DNA from: Phaeodactylum tricornutum CCAP 1055/1
Taxonomy: Eukaryota > Bacillariophyta > Bacillariophyceae > Surirellales > Neidiaceae
NCBI RefSeq assembly: GCF_000150955.2
Contig: NC_011687.1
Span: 1-64,000 of the forward strand
Reading direction: 5' to 3'
DNA length: 64,000 nucleotides
A program made the translations under genes and the position numbers. The notes beneath the pieces were generated by a model that was not told where the DNA came from, searched no databases, and was given only the letters and a program-made list of their open reading frames with translations. Positions 11,294-22,335 of the stretch are shown piece after piece; positions within the stretch are counted from its first letter, which is position 1, and the number at the start of each line of letters is the position of its first letter.

Positions 11294-12970
11294 TTTGCTA
11301 ACTCCTGTGGTTTTGCAATGGGATGTGTTTTGGATGTGGTTGGCAGTGAGTGTGAGTGACAGTGGAGCTAGCTACTTAGCCCATGGAGGCTTGGGACGGA
11401 GCCAAACCCTGCAGCCCCATTAACCGGAGGAACATGTCTACGTGGCAAGGTGATGACGCGGCAACAACCAAATTTCGGCTGTCGTCAACAAAACGGTTTT
11501 GGTCGATTGGACCAACAAAGCTTACTCCAAATCAGATGCACCAAAATTAATCTACCATACATACTCATTCTCGGATTCACACGACTTGTGTGTCTACATC
11601 AGCAAACGGAAAGAGACGGACCCCACAACAGTTTCAGAGTGAATAGTGCAATCACCCTAACGTTGAGAGACACAAAGACGGCAAGTTGTTTGCCACTGCA
11701 TCTGGCTCAATGAAAATGAAGAAACGGTATTTCTTTGTGGATACAACAACAATTGTCGAAAAGTCTGAATAAACAACGACGGTCTATATTTGGTTCCGGG
11801 CGGAGGAGCGTGTGTGGCGTGCCGTGCCACCGGAGTGTTGACAAATTGATACTCGTTTGTTGGAGTCTGGAGGATGGGCGACAACCCGTGTGTTTCTTCC
11901 ACGGCAAGGACGACCAACGGGGAGATCCCCACGATGCCACACAGGCATACGACGGTGACTATCCGCACAATGGCCTATTGAATCTTCTACGGTATTGCGA
12001 AAGCACAGGTTGTTGCGGTTCCAGAATCACGCAAATGTGAAAGGTGGGGTGCTATCCTACAAACACGACAACACAATTTACACTGTAGGGATGGGCAACA
12101 ATGGCACATACAAGCAAAAAGATTTGGATCAGACTGCTAGAAGCAATACTCAAGCAACGCTTTGGATGACAGACTTCTTTGTTGGGCTTTGTTGTTCGCA
12201 AATTGCACCACTTGCACAGTATGTTCGGAACGTGTCCATTCTTAGCAGTATCACGAAAGCACAGGTTGTTGCGGCTCCAGCATTGCAGTCAGCTGCAAAA
12301 GTGGCTATGTGATTATAATCGAAAAAGGCTTACATTCATAGTGGTTGTAAATTAAAAATTCTTACTTTACAGTCAATACTGTTTCCTTAGAATATAGCAA
12401 TCACAGCGTGTATGGCAGCGTTGCGTGGGGTGCGGGCAAGCGCAGTCCGGCAGGTGGCAAGTTTGCGAATGGCGAAGCCGTCTTCCCACTATTCCATCAG
12501 CTGCAGAGTGATGTGAATGTTGACAGTGCAACCCAGGCTGAATCCGCCAGCGGTTGACTTGGCGCGGCGTGCTGGTTGCCGCGTGCTGTTTTTGTTTGCG
12601 GACGACACCTTCCAGAACAATCCGGGAGGCTTCTTTCCCCCGTCTTGGCGGTTCGGAGTTCGACTGGCTGGCTCAATGCGGTATTGGGATAGTGCCTTTT
12701 GTACGGATCCTCGGAGGAGTGTGAAATTGTTGGATATGGAGCAGACTTAGACGTCGTTATCCCGGACAATGCGTACAAGTTCCTGAAGTTGGCGGCGGAG
12801 CGACTATTGAGGGGGGGGGGGGGGGGGACAGAGGAATGAATCCAGTGAAATCGACGATTTTAATTTGGGCTTTGCAAACAGGCACGCAACCCAAGAAAAC
12901 AGTTCCACTACCGTGCGGCTACGACAATTCCTGTAGGCTACATTTTCCTCTAGAAGTTGTGTAGATTGGG
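11294..12970. other. Spacer D, copy 2
   Basis: Near-identical to 6658-8334, including the same short relict frames. The G-run is 17 long (12811-12827) instead of 16. No gene is supported. Confidence 0.6.
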
Positions 12971-13501
12971 ACCAGTGGACTCTTTGGATCCCAAGCGTTC
13001 CTACTGCAGATCCTCGTGCTTTTACGGTACTCGCGGGGAATGCTTGCAAAGCCGTGCTGGGCGGCGTTGGTGCTGGATAGTGGTGACGGCTTTGCAGCAA
13101 AACCGCATTGCGGTGGGAGAACGTCTCTGTATGGTCAGTGCTGGTCTGACATGGATTTAGGATGAGTTTGTTAGGTGGAAAGGTAAACTTATCGATGATC
13201 CAAGAGAATTACTTATTGAAAAGACAAACTATGTTGAAGATCCCGGAGCAGTTACCTACGCAAAAGACAAACCAACTTGAAGATCCCGGAGCAGTCACCT
13301 ACGCAAAAGACAAACCAACTTGAAGATCCCGGAGCAGTCACCTACGCAAAAGACAAACCAACTTGAAGATCCCGGAGCAGTTACCTACGCAAAAGACAAA
13401 CCAACTTGAAGATCCCGGAGCAATTACTTAGAAATAGTTTTTGGATAAATTGTATACAGCTAGGTATACCCCTGCTTCTCTGGGATCTTCCTGCCCTTAG
13501 G
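12971..13501. repeat. Subtelomeric end block A, copy 3, with five 43-bp units
   Basis: Same block as 565-1050 but with one extra 43-bp unit (array about 13235-13435), so the minisatellite has changed copy number between modules. It ends CCCTTAGG at 13494-13501 and is followed by the start of block C. Confidence 0.85.
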
Positions 13502-15013
13502 GCTGTGAAGCAGCTCCCTGTGCTTGTATTGGCGTTGGTTGGTATTGGTTCTGTTGGTGCTGTCTACAGTGACAACAAGAACAGCAACAACAACGACAGC
13601 AATGGGTGACGATGGCAACGGTCAAACCGGATCCGTCAACCCGTATCAAACAGAACCCTTATTTGGCTGCAGGTACCCACTGTGCTGTCATTTGGCACAA
13701 CAAAAGCATGTCATTTGGGGCCGACAAAGGCCGCAATATTTTTTTACCATCGAAAATGCCTTGCTGCGATCGTGACGGAGGGAACCAAAGTTGGAATTGA
13801 ATGAAAATTGCGGGAAGTATTGGTAGTTATCATTTCCGGTTGCAAGGGGCTTGCCAGTGTTTCATTGACCAAAGCTGGTGTTGGCAAAATATCAGTTGTA
13901 TTGGGTCACTCTATCTGTGACCGGAGGAAACCTTGCTTGGCTGCTATCCGTCGCAAACAACGCTTTCCATTTCCCTAGCCATAATGGGAGTGACCAAGAG
14001 AGTTGCAGATGCAGGCCGTGTGGGGGACAAGTAAACCAAATAGAATCCACAATAAAAATAGTACAGGATACAACAGATATCAAAATACAACCAACATGTG
14101 TGTAGAACAGCTATAGATACTACAAACACTCAAAAAAATGCGTAACAGTATGCTAACTTTAAAAAGACTAGTTGATTTAGTTCCTGAAGTGCAAGCAGTG
14201 TCTCCATTTTGTAGCGTGGTAGCGTTCGTAGTGTATTTGTAAACTTGTCGGTTGGCGCACACTGCTCGCGTTGAGCTTTATCCCAGCCTTATTCCGATTT
14301 TGTTCGACATCATTTAAACCCTGTCGCAAACTTTGTTTTGCGGAACTCCTGTTCCCTCTGTGCCGCTTCCCCCTGCTCCTTGAAATCGCGTCGAAGATAT
14401 TGCGCCTGGGATCTTCCACTCCGGTACCGTTTTCCCACTTTGCCATTTGCAAAGGCCAGAAATCCTCCAAAGCGGACAATTGCTGCACCGACTACATTAA
14501 TGCCTTGTCCGTGGCAGCTTGTTGGAGTTGCTCGCTAGACCTCTTCCTAATGGGTGTGCCTATCATTTGAATGTTGAAGTTGTTTTGGTTGCATGACTGT
14601 GAAAATTAGAAATTTTAAATGTTGGACGGACCGTGAGGTTTTGGATGTTGCATCATACACCGTCACTGCCAGCCAGAAATTTTGATTAGGCGGGTGTTTC
14701 GGTAGGGTGTTTTCACAGCGTCACTTTACATTAGTAAGAATTTGAAAAAGATTTTATTGCTTTAGAAAAGAAGTATTGTTCTCCGGGTTTACCAAGAGGG
14801 TTTACTTATGTTGTTGGACACTGAACCCAGAGGAATTACTTACAACATCGGACAGTGAACTGGGAGGGAATACTTATATGTCGCACTGTGAACTCAGAGG
14901 GAATATTTATATGTCGCACTGTGAACTCAGAGGGTTAACTTATGATGAGTTTTTAGATAGATTTTATACATCATTGTAGGAAAGTACTACTCTGGGTTCT
15001 CCCTCCCCTTAGG
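13502..15013. repeat. Subtelomeric end block C/B, copy 3 (innermost module)
   Basis: Matches 3852-5367. It ends CCCTTAGG at 15006-15013, after which unique chromosomal sequence begins. It has lost its telomere-facing part (no zinc-finger gene or D' spacer). TGACTGTGA is at 14594. Confidence 0.85.
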
Positions 15014-15379
15014 AGCATGACCGCCCATCTGTACTCCGTTCCCTCAACCCCCTACAAAAGTATACAGGATCCTTTCGGGTCCTTAGACGATTCTAACCCG
15101 TTATCGTTGCAGTTCTCTATTTTATCAGCCTACGGAAGTATCTACAATCCTTTGGTTCCTCATGCACGATTCTAGCCCATCATTGTCGCAGTGTTTTAAC
15201 TACTTAGGGACTAGCTTCCCTTCCAAAAGCGAACTATAGCAAGTGAAGCCTAATATGTACTATATCTTTTGTTTCCTTATATGTTGCTTGACTGTTCGTA
15301 TTGCTTTCCAGAAGATAATGTTTCTTTTCTTGTGAAGGAGGACATGTAAGAATGAAAGGCAGTGCCCTCTGGATGAGCT
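15014..15379. other. Junction between subtelomere and unique sequence
   Basis: 366 bp of non-repeated DNA, the 3' flank of the VWA gene on the minus strand. I see no gene. A loosely repeated phrase (ggatcctttcgggtcc... / caatcctttggttcc...) about 100 bp apart lies at 15068 and 15149. Confidence 0.5.
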
Positions 15380-18300
15380 TTAGTATGCATCAGAATTGCC
15401 ACGAAGCGATCGTGTACCACCAGCACAGACATCAAATTCGAAATCGATCTCGTAATAATCCTGGTAACTGCTTTCTCCGTCGAGTATAGCAGCGGCCCTA
15501 ATGCGGTATTTACCAGCAGGCACGGAACCGTTCCGAATGTCTCCATCCTTATCACCATACAGCATGTACGGTGCGTCGATCTCGCGTCTGCCTTTGATGC
15601 CAGCATTAGTCGTTGCATCGCGCAACTGCAATCGCACCGAGACAATATCAAAGCCGGGACATCCGTCGGCAACAGCTTCAATGTTCAGTTTACATGGGCG
15701 ACCGGCTGGCACCACGGACCCTTCCATAATTTCACCACCCATAAGGATGCTATCAGCCACAACCGAATCCATGACAGAATCATAGAGCATAAAGCCAGTT
15801 ACACAGGGTCCTGCAATAACCGTCACTTCAAACGTCTGACTGAAGGTCGCTCCAGCGTCCGAGGAACAGTCAGCACTCAGGTAGGGCGTCGCGCTCACAG
15901 TGTGGACTCCAACCGGAATGACAACGGCACGGTAGTCTCCCTCCGGGGAATCGCGGAAGACCGAGTACGGCGTATCCAATTCGCAGAACGAAACACTCGG
16001 ATCGTCGAATGTCACCCGAACACTGTCAATGAAGTCAGCCGTCGAGCAAGGAGAATAGTCCGCACGAATGTTCACTCCCGACGGGTAAGCACTCTCATCA
16101 TAGTCGCCCAGAGGACCAATCTCAGCATCCGTATCCGGGTCAATCAAGGTGAATCCAATAATCTCGTTCAAGCAAGCCGGGGGCGTAGGAGTCACTTCAA
16201 ACGTCTGACTGAAGGTCGCTCCAGCGTCCGAGGAACAGTCAGCACTCAGGTAGGGCGTCGCGCTCACAGTGTGGACTCCAACCGGAATGACAACGGCACG
16301 GTAGTCTCCCTCCGGGGAATCGCGGAAGACCGAGTACGGCGTATCCAATTCGCAGAACGAAACACTCGGATCGTCGAATGTCACCCGAACACTGTCAATG
16401 AAGTCAGCCGTCGAGCAAGGAGAATAGTCCGCACGAATGTTCACTCCCGACGGGTAAGCACTCTCATCATAGTCGCCCAGAGGACCAATCTCAGCATCTG
16501 TATCCGGGTCAATCAAGGTGAATCCAATAATCTCGTTCAAGCAAGCCGGGGGCGTAGGAGTCACTTCAAACGTCTGACTGAAGGTCGCTCCAGCGTCCGA
16601 GGAACAGTCAGCACTCAGGTAGGGCGTCGCGCTCACAGTGTGGACTCCAACCGGAATGACAACGGCACGGTAGTCTCCCTCCGGGGAATCGCGGAAGACC
16701 GAGTACGGCGTATCCAATTCGCAGAACGAAACACTCGGATCGTCGAATGTCACCCGAACACTGTCAATGAAGTCAGCCGTCGAGCAAGGAGAATAGTCCG
16801 CACGAATGTTCACTCCCGACGGGTAAGCACTCTCATCATAGTCGCCCAGAGGACCAATCTCAGCATCTGTATCCGGGTCAATCAAGGTGAATCCAATAAT
16901 CTCGTTCAAGCAAGCCGGGGGCGTAGGAGTCACTTCAAACGTCTGACTGAAGGTCGCTCCAGCGTCCGAGGAACAGTCAGCACTCAGGTAGGGCGTCGCG
17001 CTCACAGTGTGGACTCCAACCGGAATGACAACGGCACGGTAGTCTCCCTCCGGGGAATCGCGGAAGACCGAGTACGGCGTATCCAATTCGCAGAACGAAA
17101 CACTCGGATCGTCGAATGTCACCCGAACACTGTCAATGAAGTCAGCCGTCGAGCAAGGAGAATAGTCCGCACGAATGTTCACTCCCGACGGGTAAGCACT
17201 CTCATCATAGTCGCCCAGAGGACCAATCTCAGCATCCGTATCCGGGTCAATCAAGGTGAATCCAATAATCTCGTTCGCGCAAATAGGGATTGGGGGATTG
17301 TATTCTACGGCTGTGCAACACTGATTGGTGACGTTCATGGACGGAGACGTATTGTCGGTGCATTCAACTGTATGGCAAACGGAATAATTACCAGCGGTTG
17401 AAATCGTCGCCATCGCAGGATTAGTCGTGTCGGAAAAGACCACTTCGGAGTCTGGACTCGACCACAGAGCGGAAATCGGCATGCTTCCATCCGTGCATGA
17501 GGGAGACCCAGAGAGCACAATCTCCGGGGTTGTAGTTTGGTAGGGACCATTAGTGCTGCATCCGGCATTGGTCGAAATCACACCCACACATCCGAGTAAA
17601 ATATCGGCAATGATGGCTTCAGCAGCCACATCGCTGCTACGGAAGAGGCTGATGTCGACAACACTACCTCCTGTCTGCGCAGCAAGATCTCCGTAAGTAC
17701 CTCCTGTACTGGAGAGTTGGTTGCTCGGGACGACACCAAAAAACACGCTGTTGCTGGCATTGTCCAAAGCAGTCTTTGCGTCCGCAAGCGTTGTGGCTCC
17801 ATCACCGTTGGAAGGTTCATCCGTAATCAAGCTAAATAATCGAAGTATGGCAGAATAAGCGTGTCAGAAGTTGTCAATACTGTTCAACAAGGGCAGGTGG
17901 ATTCACTTACACGGCACAGAAGCCGGCAGGACCGGGAAAAGAGGTCCCTGCAGACGATCCATCGAGCTTTGTGGAGTCCGAGGTCGTCGTGTACAAAAGG
18001 CTGTCTTCCGCAGTGAGTTCGGTTGCCACAAAACCGGGTTCGGTCCCCCCAGAAGTCTCGAGAGAAGCTACGGCAGCTCCGAACATCGAAGCGTCGTCTG
18101 TAAGCGTCCCGACTTTACGAGGGAAGCCTCCGAAAGCACTCGCGCCGTATCCAACTAGACCAACGCGGAAGTTTCCAGCAGTTGCCGAGTCAAGCGCGGC
18201 CGTAATCTGGTTGGCACGGTTGGCAATCTGGGCCTGGTCGTCGCCCATGCTTCCCGATTCGTCAATAATAAAAACGAGATCAACCGGTGCTTGGCCTTCG

Positions 18301-18477
18301 AATTTTCAATACAGAAACAGTCATTGCGCAGCAGAAATTGTCAGTAGTGTTTTTGTTAACAGTAATCCAAACAATGATGAAGAAACACAAAAGAAATGAT
18401 TTACCTTTGACGGAAACCAAATTGGCAACAAGAGCAGCCCCGTAAAGAAACCATGTTGCTGGACGGAAAACCTTCAT
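15380..18477 (-). CDS. Secreted von Willebrand A protein with four identical 123-residue repeats
   Basis: Three exons: 18477-18405, 18295-17911, 17831-15380; both introns are GT-AG and keep the frame, giving 969 residues. A signal peptide at the N-terminus is followed by a VWA domain (about residues 25-220) whose metal-binding DESGSMG and the later LITDEP strand are visible, with intron 2 inside the domain. Then comes a cysteine-containing linker and four tandem copies of a 123-residue beta-sandwich-like domain (369-bp DNA period), then a fifth, diverged copy. The unit (FTLIDPDTDAEIG ... SVRVTFDD ... PYSVFRD...GDY) resembles repeats of bacterial surface proteins that I cannot name. The likely role is extracellular adhesion or matrix binding. 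The repeat array is so uniform that it is either very young or kept alike by gene conversion. Confidence 0.85.
15822..17300 (-). repeat. Four coding tandem repeats, 369-bp period
   Basis: Unit starts (plus-strand GTCACTTCAAACG) fall at 15822, 16191, 16560 and 16929, exactly 369 bp apart. The units are almost identical; one visible difference is agcatccgt in units 1 and 4 against agcatctgt in units 2 and 3. The outer edges differ (the first merges into the fifth domain, the last into the linker). Confidence 0.95.
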
Positions 18478-20675
18478 ATCGTTGTTCTGCTAACTGTAAA
18501 TCCATGATCGTCGTCATATAGCAGTAAAAAGGCACCGTGAGGAAAGATTTTAAAAAGACTCATTGTCGAGCCTAACTGTTGAGCAGCATTCTCACACACA
18601 CCCCGCTGTGCTTTGCAATTTCAATCTTTTGGGACTCTTGTCAAGATCCGATGTCGAACCCGAATTGATTACTTACTGATATCTCTGCAGATGTCGGTGA
18701 CAGTAATTTGAATAGACAGAGACCCTTTTACCGTCAATGAGATATTTTATGAGACTGTGAGGTGTGAGCGATCTTCCCCGAGCATGCGCTGAATAGCACA
18801 GCATAGGCTGGCTCCTTTCGTTCGCGTTTGATGATTGCTGCATAGGAGTTCAAAGCGGCACCGACAAGTGATGGTGATGTAACGCTCCCCTATTATTACT
18901 GTTTGGTGATGTATTGTACCGTGCTGTGTACGGAGATGGTCTATCTCCATCTCAGATGAAGCATATCTAGTGATGGGGTTCTCGTTAGTCAAAGCTTTGA
19001 CAATAGTCCGGTACCCGCTTTTGCTTCTCTGATGCTTATGTCTGTGGTACGTGTCAAGTTGACGGGGAATAGTTTTCTGTTTGGTGATGTATTGTGATGT
19101 GCTGCGCACGGAGTTGGTGCATTTCTTCAATGATCAGAGTTCTCATAAGTCGTCCAGGGAAAAAAGTGTTGATGTTTTGCTCCCCAATCTATTTTGTTTG
19201 GCGATGTGTGGTGATGTTTTTGTTGAAGGGGAATGGATTGCATGTATTTACCGTTATACCGTAGGATACGGCGGTCGCGGCATACGAAGCTTCAACAAAA
19301 GTCCGGTACCCGCCTTTGCTTCTCTGTGATGCGTTTCAAGCTGAGCGGGAATGGTTTTCTATTTGGTGATGTGTTGTGCTACGGATATAGGGCTACTTTA
19401 TATGCATGGGAGTTCTAAATAGTCGGTCAGGGCAGATTTTGCTGATGTTTCGCTCCCCCATCCACTCTATCTGGTTTGAGCTGGGACAACTTGTATGCAA
19501 TGGAAATTGCTCGTCTAGCTAAGTATGGTCTGTGCTTACAAGTAGGGTCCAAAAGTCTATTTCTATTTTTTGCAAGGTGACTGGCCAAGCTGTGGGAAGT
19601 ATTGTCTGTTCACCTTGAACGTGAACTACATGGATTCGCTTCACGGACAAGACGCGGCGGACCTGATGATGTTGTCCAATAGGTTGAGGCTTTCCACCTT
19701 GGACCAGCTCATTCCGTTGCAACGTCATACCTGTTGCTCTTTTACGATTAATGAACAGGTAAAAGATAATTTATACACGAAAAGCTCATGAAGTTCTCGC
19801 CTCGTTAGAGCATGACCTTATAGTTAGAGTCACTTTCATACTTTGGAAAATGACCTGCTGTAACCTTTTTACATTGAGAAACATCTACTGTCAACCCAAA
19901 TTTGTTGCTCAAATTAAAAAAAAACGTTGAGAAATCTTGGTTTTGCCCATTTTATTGCTAGAATTCCTGCCGCTTCCGCCAACGCACCCAAATCGCTTTC
20001 ACTTTTAGTTAATTTGCTGCTACTGTAAAGCAAACCAAATTTATCATTAACCGGTTTTGCGTATTAGGAGAGCTGATGAGAGATTGAGAGCGAGCAACAG
20101 CGAGTCTAAGTGAAGCGGCAAGTGTTGCAAAAAAAGGTAAGACCTAACATCAGTCGGAGTGGCTACAGCGGCTCCATAGAAAAACGAATTCTATGTATCG
20201 GTTGGAAACAAAACTTTTCGAAAATCTGTTATCATAGTTGACTGTCACTAATCAAGCATTTTCAGTGACAAAGGTTTTATATTAGTTTATCTCTGAATCA
20301 GCTGTATTGCCCTTTTTTGGCGTGAAATACATCTTAACCCTATCATCTATACTTCACTGATGATCTTTTTTTCTCATTCTCGCTCTTTCTCTAAGTATAT
20401 ACACGGAGTGGCACAGCAATTATGGTTTATTTTCGCTATTTCGAGCGTTCAAAGCCTTTCCTTTAGACGCGCATGTAGAATACGTAGACAATACATACCA
20501 TACTTTCTTCTTGCGCTACTGACGAGGTCACTATGTAAAAGCGTGACACCTACCACCAAACAGCAGAATGTACGCGATGCTCACATCAATCGTGCCAGTT
20601 CTCCCTGTTTAGGTTTCCTGTTAGTCCCATGAGTTTCCAACGCCGCTAATCATTTTGCCAGTTTCTCTTGTCGCG
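18478..20675. other. 2.2-kb gap with degenerate repeats
   Basis: No gene is supported. Between about 18860 and 19490 a family of diverged repeats recurs: tttggtgatgtattg-type phrases at about 18899, 19080, 19198 and 19360, and a longer match at 19007 and 19302 (TCCGGTACCCGC...), 295 bp apart. The rest (19500-20675) is AT-rich with no repeat or gene that I can support; its end is the 5' flank of the next gene. Confidence 0.5.
18860..19490. repeat. Degenerate tandem repeat, about 295-bp period
   Basis: Two longer units aligned at 19007 and 19302 share tccggtacccgc, ttgcttctctg, a (t/g)caag(t/c)tga(c/g) phrase and the tttggtgatgt phrase. Two shorter related units sit at about 18875 and 19175 (gctccc(c)...tttggYgatgt). 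Decay is heavy, so exact borders are uncertain. Confidence 0.55.
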
Positions 20676-21839
20676 ATGATCTTTTCCTTGCTTTCCGGCG
20701 CGGATACATCAATCTTCCTTGGAAGCATTGTTTTCCTACTCGTATTTGTGATAGGTGCAGAAAACGGGGTTTCCTCAGCAATTTTTGCCTTGCACACATT
20801 AATTTTCGTGCCATCTCTCATCAGCTTAATCTGGCGTTGGCGTACTTGCCGATATGATGTTCTGTTTGGAGACTGGGCTGAGGACGTCGGCTCTCGTTCG
20901 ACCAAGCAACCTCTGAATCCTTCTTCACTTTCACTGGAAAACCAACAAGTTCTTTTAAATCGCGTAGAGACAGCCCTGTCGACGTCACCGATGACGAATG
21001 TGTTGGTGATGGCGCCGTCTATTGCTCTGTTTTACATCTTGCTCGTCCGCCTATTCGTCGGTCAGGATATCTTCGCTGGCGACCCCTCCCAGCTAGACTA
21101 CGGATGGAAGTTTGGTATTGTTAATGGTGAAGATAACATTGCCTTCGTTCCCGAGTTTAATTCATACGGACACTGGATTCAAGGTGTGTTGTCTGCCGCT
21201 TTCGCTTTTCCGAGTTTGAATGCCACTGTGTGCCAGTTTTTAATGTGCAGAGCGTTTCGGAAAGCTTCCTTTTATGGACCCACTAGTAGTGGACTTTTTC
21301 GAACAGTTCACTTCGCTTCCTGGGTTCTCACAATATACCCGGCCTACAATCTCGTGAAGCGTTTTTACCGATACTCGGAAGCCTTTGCCGGGTCATCCTT
21401 CGGTAACAACGGCTTGGAGTGGGCGTACGGATTTATGAATGGTATAGCTGTGGGGCAAATGGTTACTTCGATTCACCGTCACACTCTTTTCGTATGGATT
21501 CGAACAGATGGCCAAACGTTTGAGGCTTTGTCGCGAGAACGTGACTCGTGGGTTGTTCGCGGTGGTGGCTGCACTGCCTTTTCTGGGGGCTTTTGTGTGT
21601 GTCTGGGCATACTGGAAGCGATGCTTGGCCTGTTGCTGGTGTTTTCGGTCTTGTCAGCGGCAGCTTTGTTCGGCTTGACGTGGCATGGGTGCTTGGGCGG
21701 TGGTAACGACTGCTTGAACTATGAAGCCGACGTCGATACCAGAACACTATTGTTTGGATTCTGCATTATTCCAACAGTAATTATATGTTATGCAGCGCTA
21801 CAGGAATGTTGGCGTCTGAAGAACGGGCAGCACATTTGA
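20676..21839 (+). CDS. Multi-span membrane protein of unknown family
   Basis: A single exon of 387 residues from the first in-frame ATG; the frame is open a little further upstream without an ATG. About seven hydrophobic stretches can serve as membrane helices: near residues 5-22, 28-50, 100-125, 170-195, 215-235, 300-335 and 350-375. A Trp-Arg-Trp-Arg basic patch follows the second helix. A loop near residue 280 has a His/Arg cluster (SIHRHTLFVWIR). I do not recognise a family. An upstream exon cannot be excluded. Confidence 0.7.
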   Translation: MIFSLLSGADTSIFLGSIVFLLVFVIGAENGVSSAIFALHTLIFVPSLISLIWRWRTCRYDVLFGDWAEDVGSRSTKQPLNPSSLSLENQQVLLNRVETALSTSPMTNVLVMAPSIALFYILLVRLFVGQDIFAGDPSQLDYGWKFGIVNGEDNIAFVPEFNSYGHWIQGVLSAAFAFPSLNATVCQFLMCRAFRKASFYGPTSSGLFRTVHFASWVLTIYPAYNLVKRFYRYSEAFAGSSFGNNGLEWAYGFMNGIAVGQMVTSIHRHTLFVWIRTDGQTFEALSRERDSWVVRGGGCTAFSGGFCVCLGILEAMLGLLLVFSVLSAAALFGLTWHGCLGGGNDCLNYEADVDTRTLLFGFCIIPTVIICYAALQECWRLKNGQHI

Positions 21840-22335
21840 GTCTGGACTTTTCAACAAAGTCTCTTTTGGATTTGCGCCCAAGCTCTTGGTCGCGGCTTGC
21901 GGATATCTTACGCAGAGACTGTAAGAAATCTAGAATGGAAGGGAGGGCTATCGGTAGGAGGAAAGGCGCTCTAATGTTTGATCTCTGCAGAGTCAAAACA
22001 TCTTAGTATACGATAAATCTTGCCAATTACACACGCACAAAGGGAGAATCCCCTTTTTCCGGACAATTTTACATTCATCCGTACCAAATGTTGGCATACA
22101 CGAAGAAACAATAGGTTTAGGGCTCGGTCGATTTTGGCACTGTCACAGTCAGTTTGTACCATTCGTTCCACCGAGACGCTGTCTAATATTTCGTTGCAAG
22201 AGAGAACGCCAATACCCGCTGCTCTTATCTGGCGTAGAGGAAGAAGTTGGTACATTGATTGTCACTCCGTTGTGTTTTCGAGGTCGGCATTGACATCACG
22301 TACCAGTATGATTTGACAGTAAAGACAACGCACAC
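21840..22335. other. Intergenic region between two plus-strand genes
   Basis: 496 bp without a supportable gene. TCACAGTCA lies at 22143-22151, about 190 bp before the upstream ATG candidate of the next gene. Confidence 0.45.

Noticed and set aside
15902-17401. 499-codon plus-strand open frame with internal repeats
   Set aside because: It is antisense to the VWA gene; because the repeat period is a multiple of three, one open repeat makes all open. The composition is Arg-rich and unlike a real protein, while the minus strand has a clean signal peptide, VWA and splice sites.
20360-20632. 90-codon plus-strand ORF before the multi-span membrane gene
   Set aside because: Hydrophobic but short and ending just before the next gene; no domain or splice link to the following frame could be shown.
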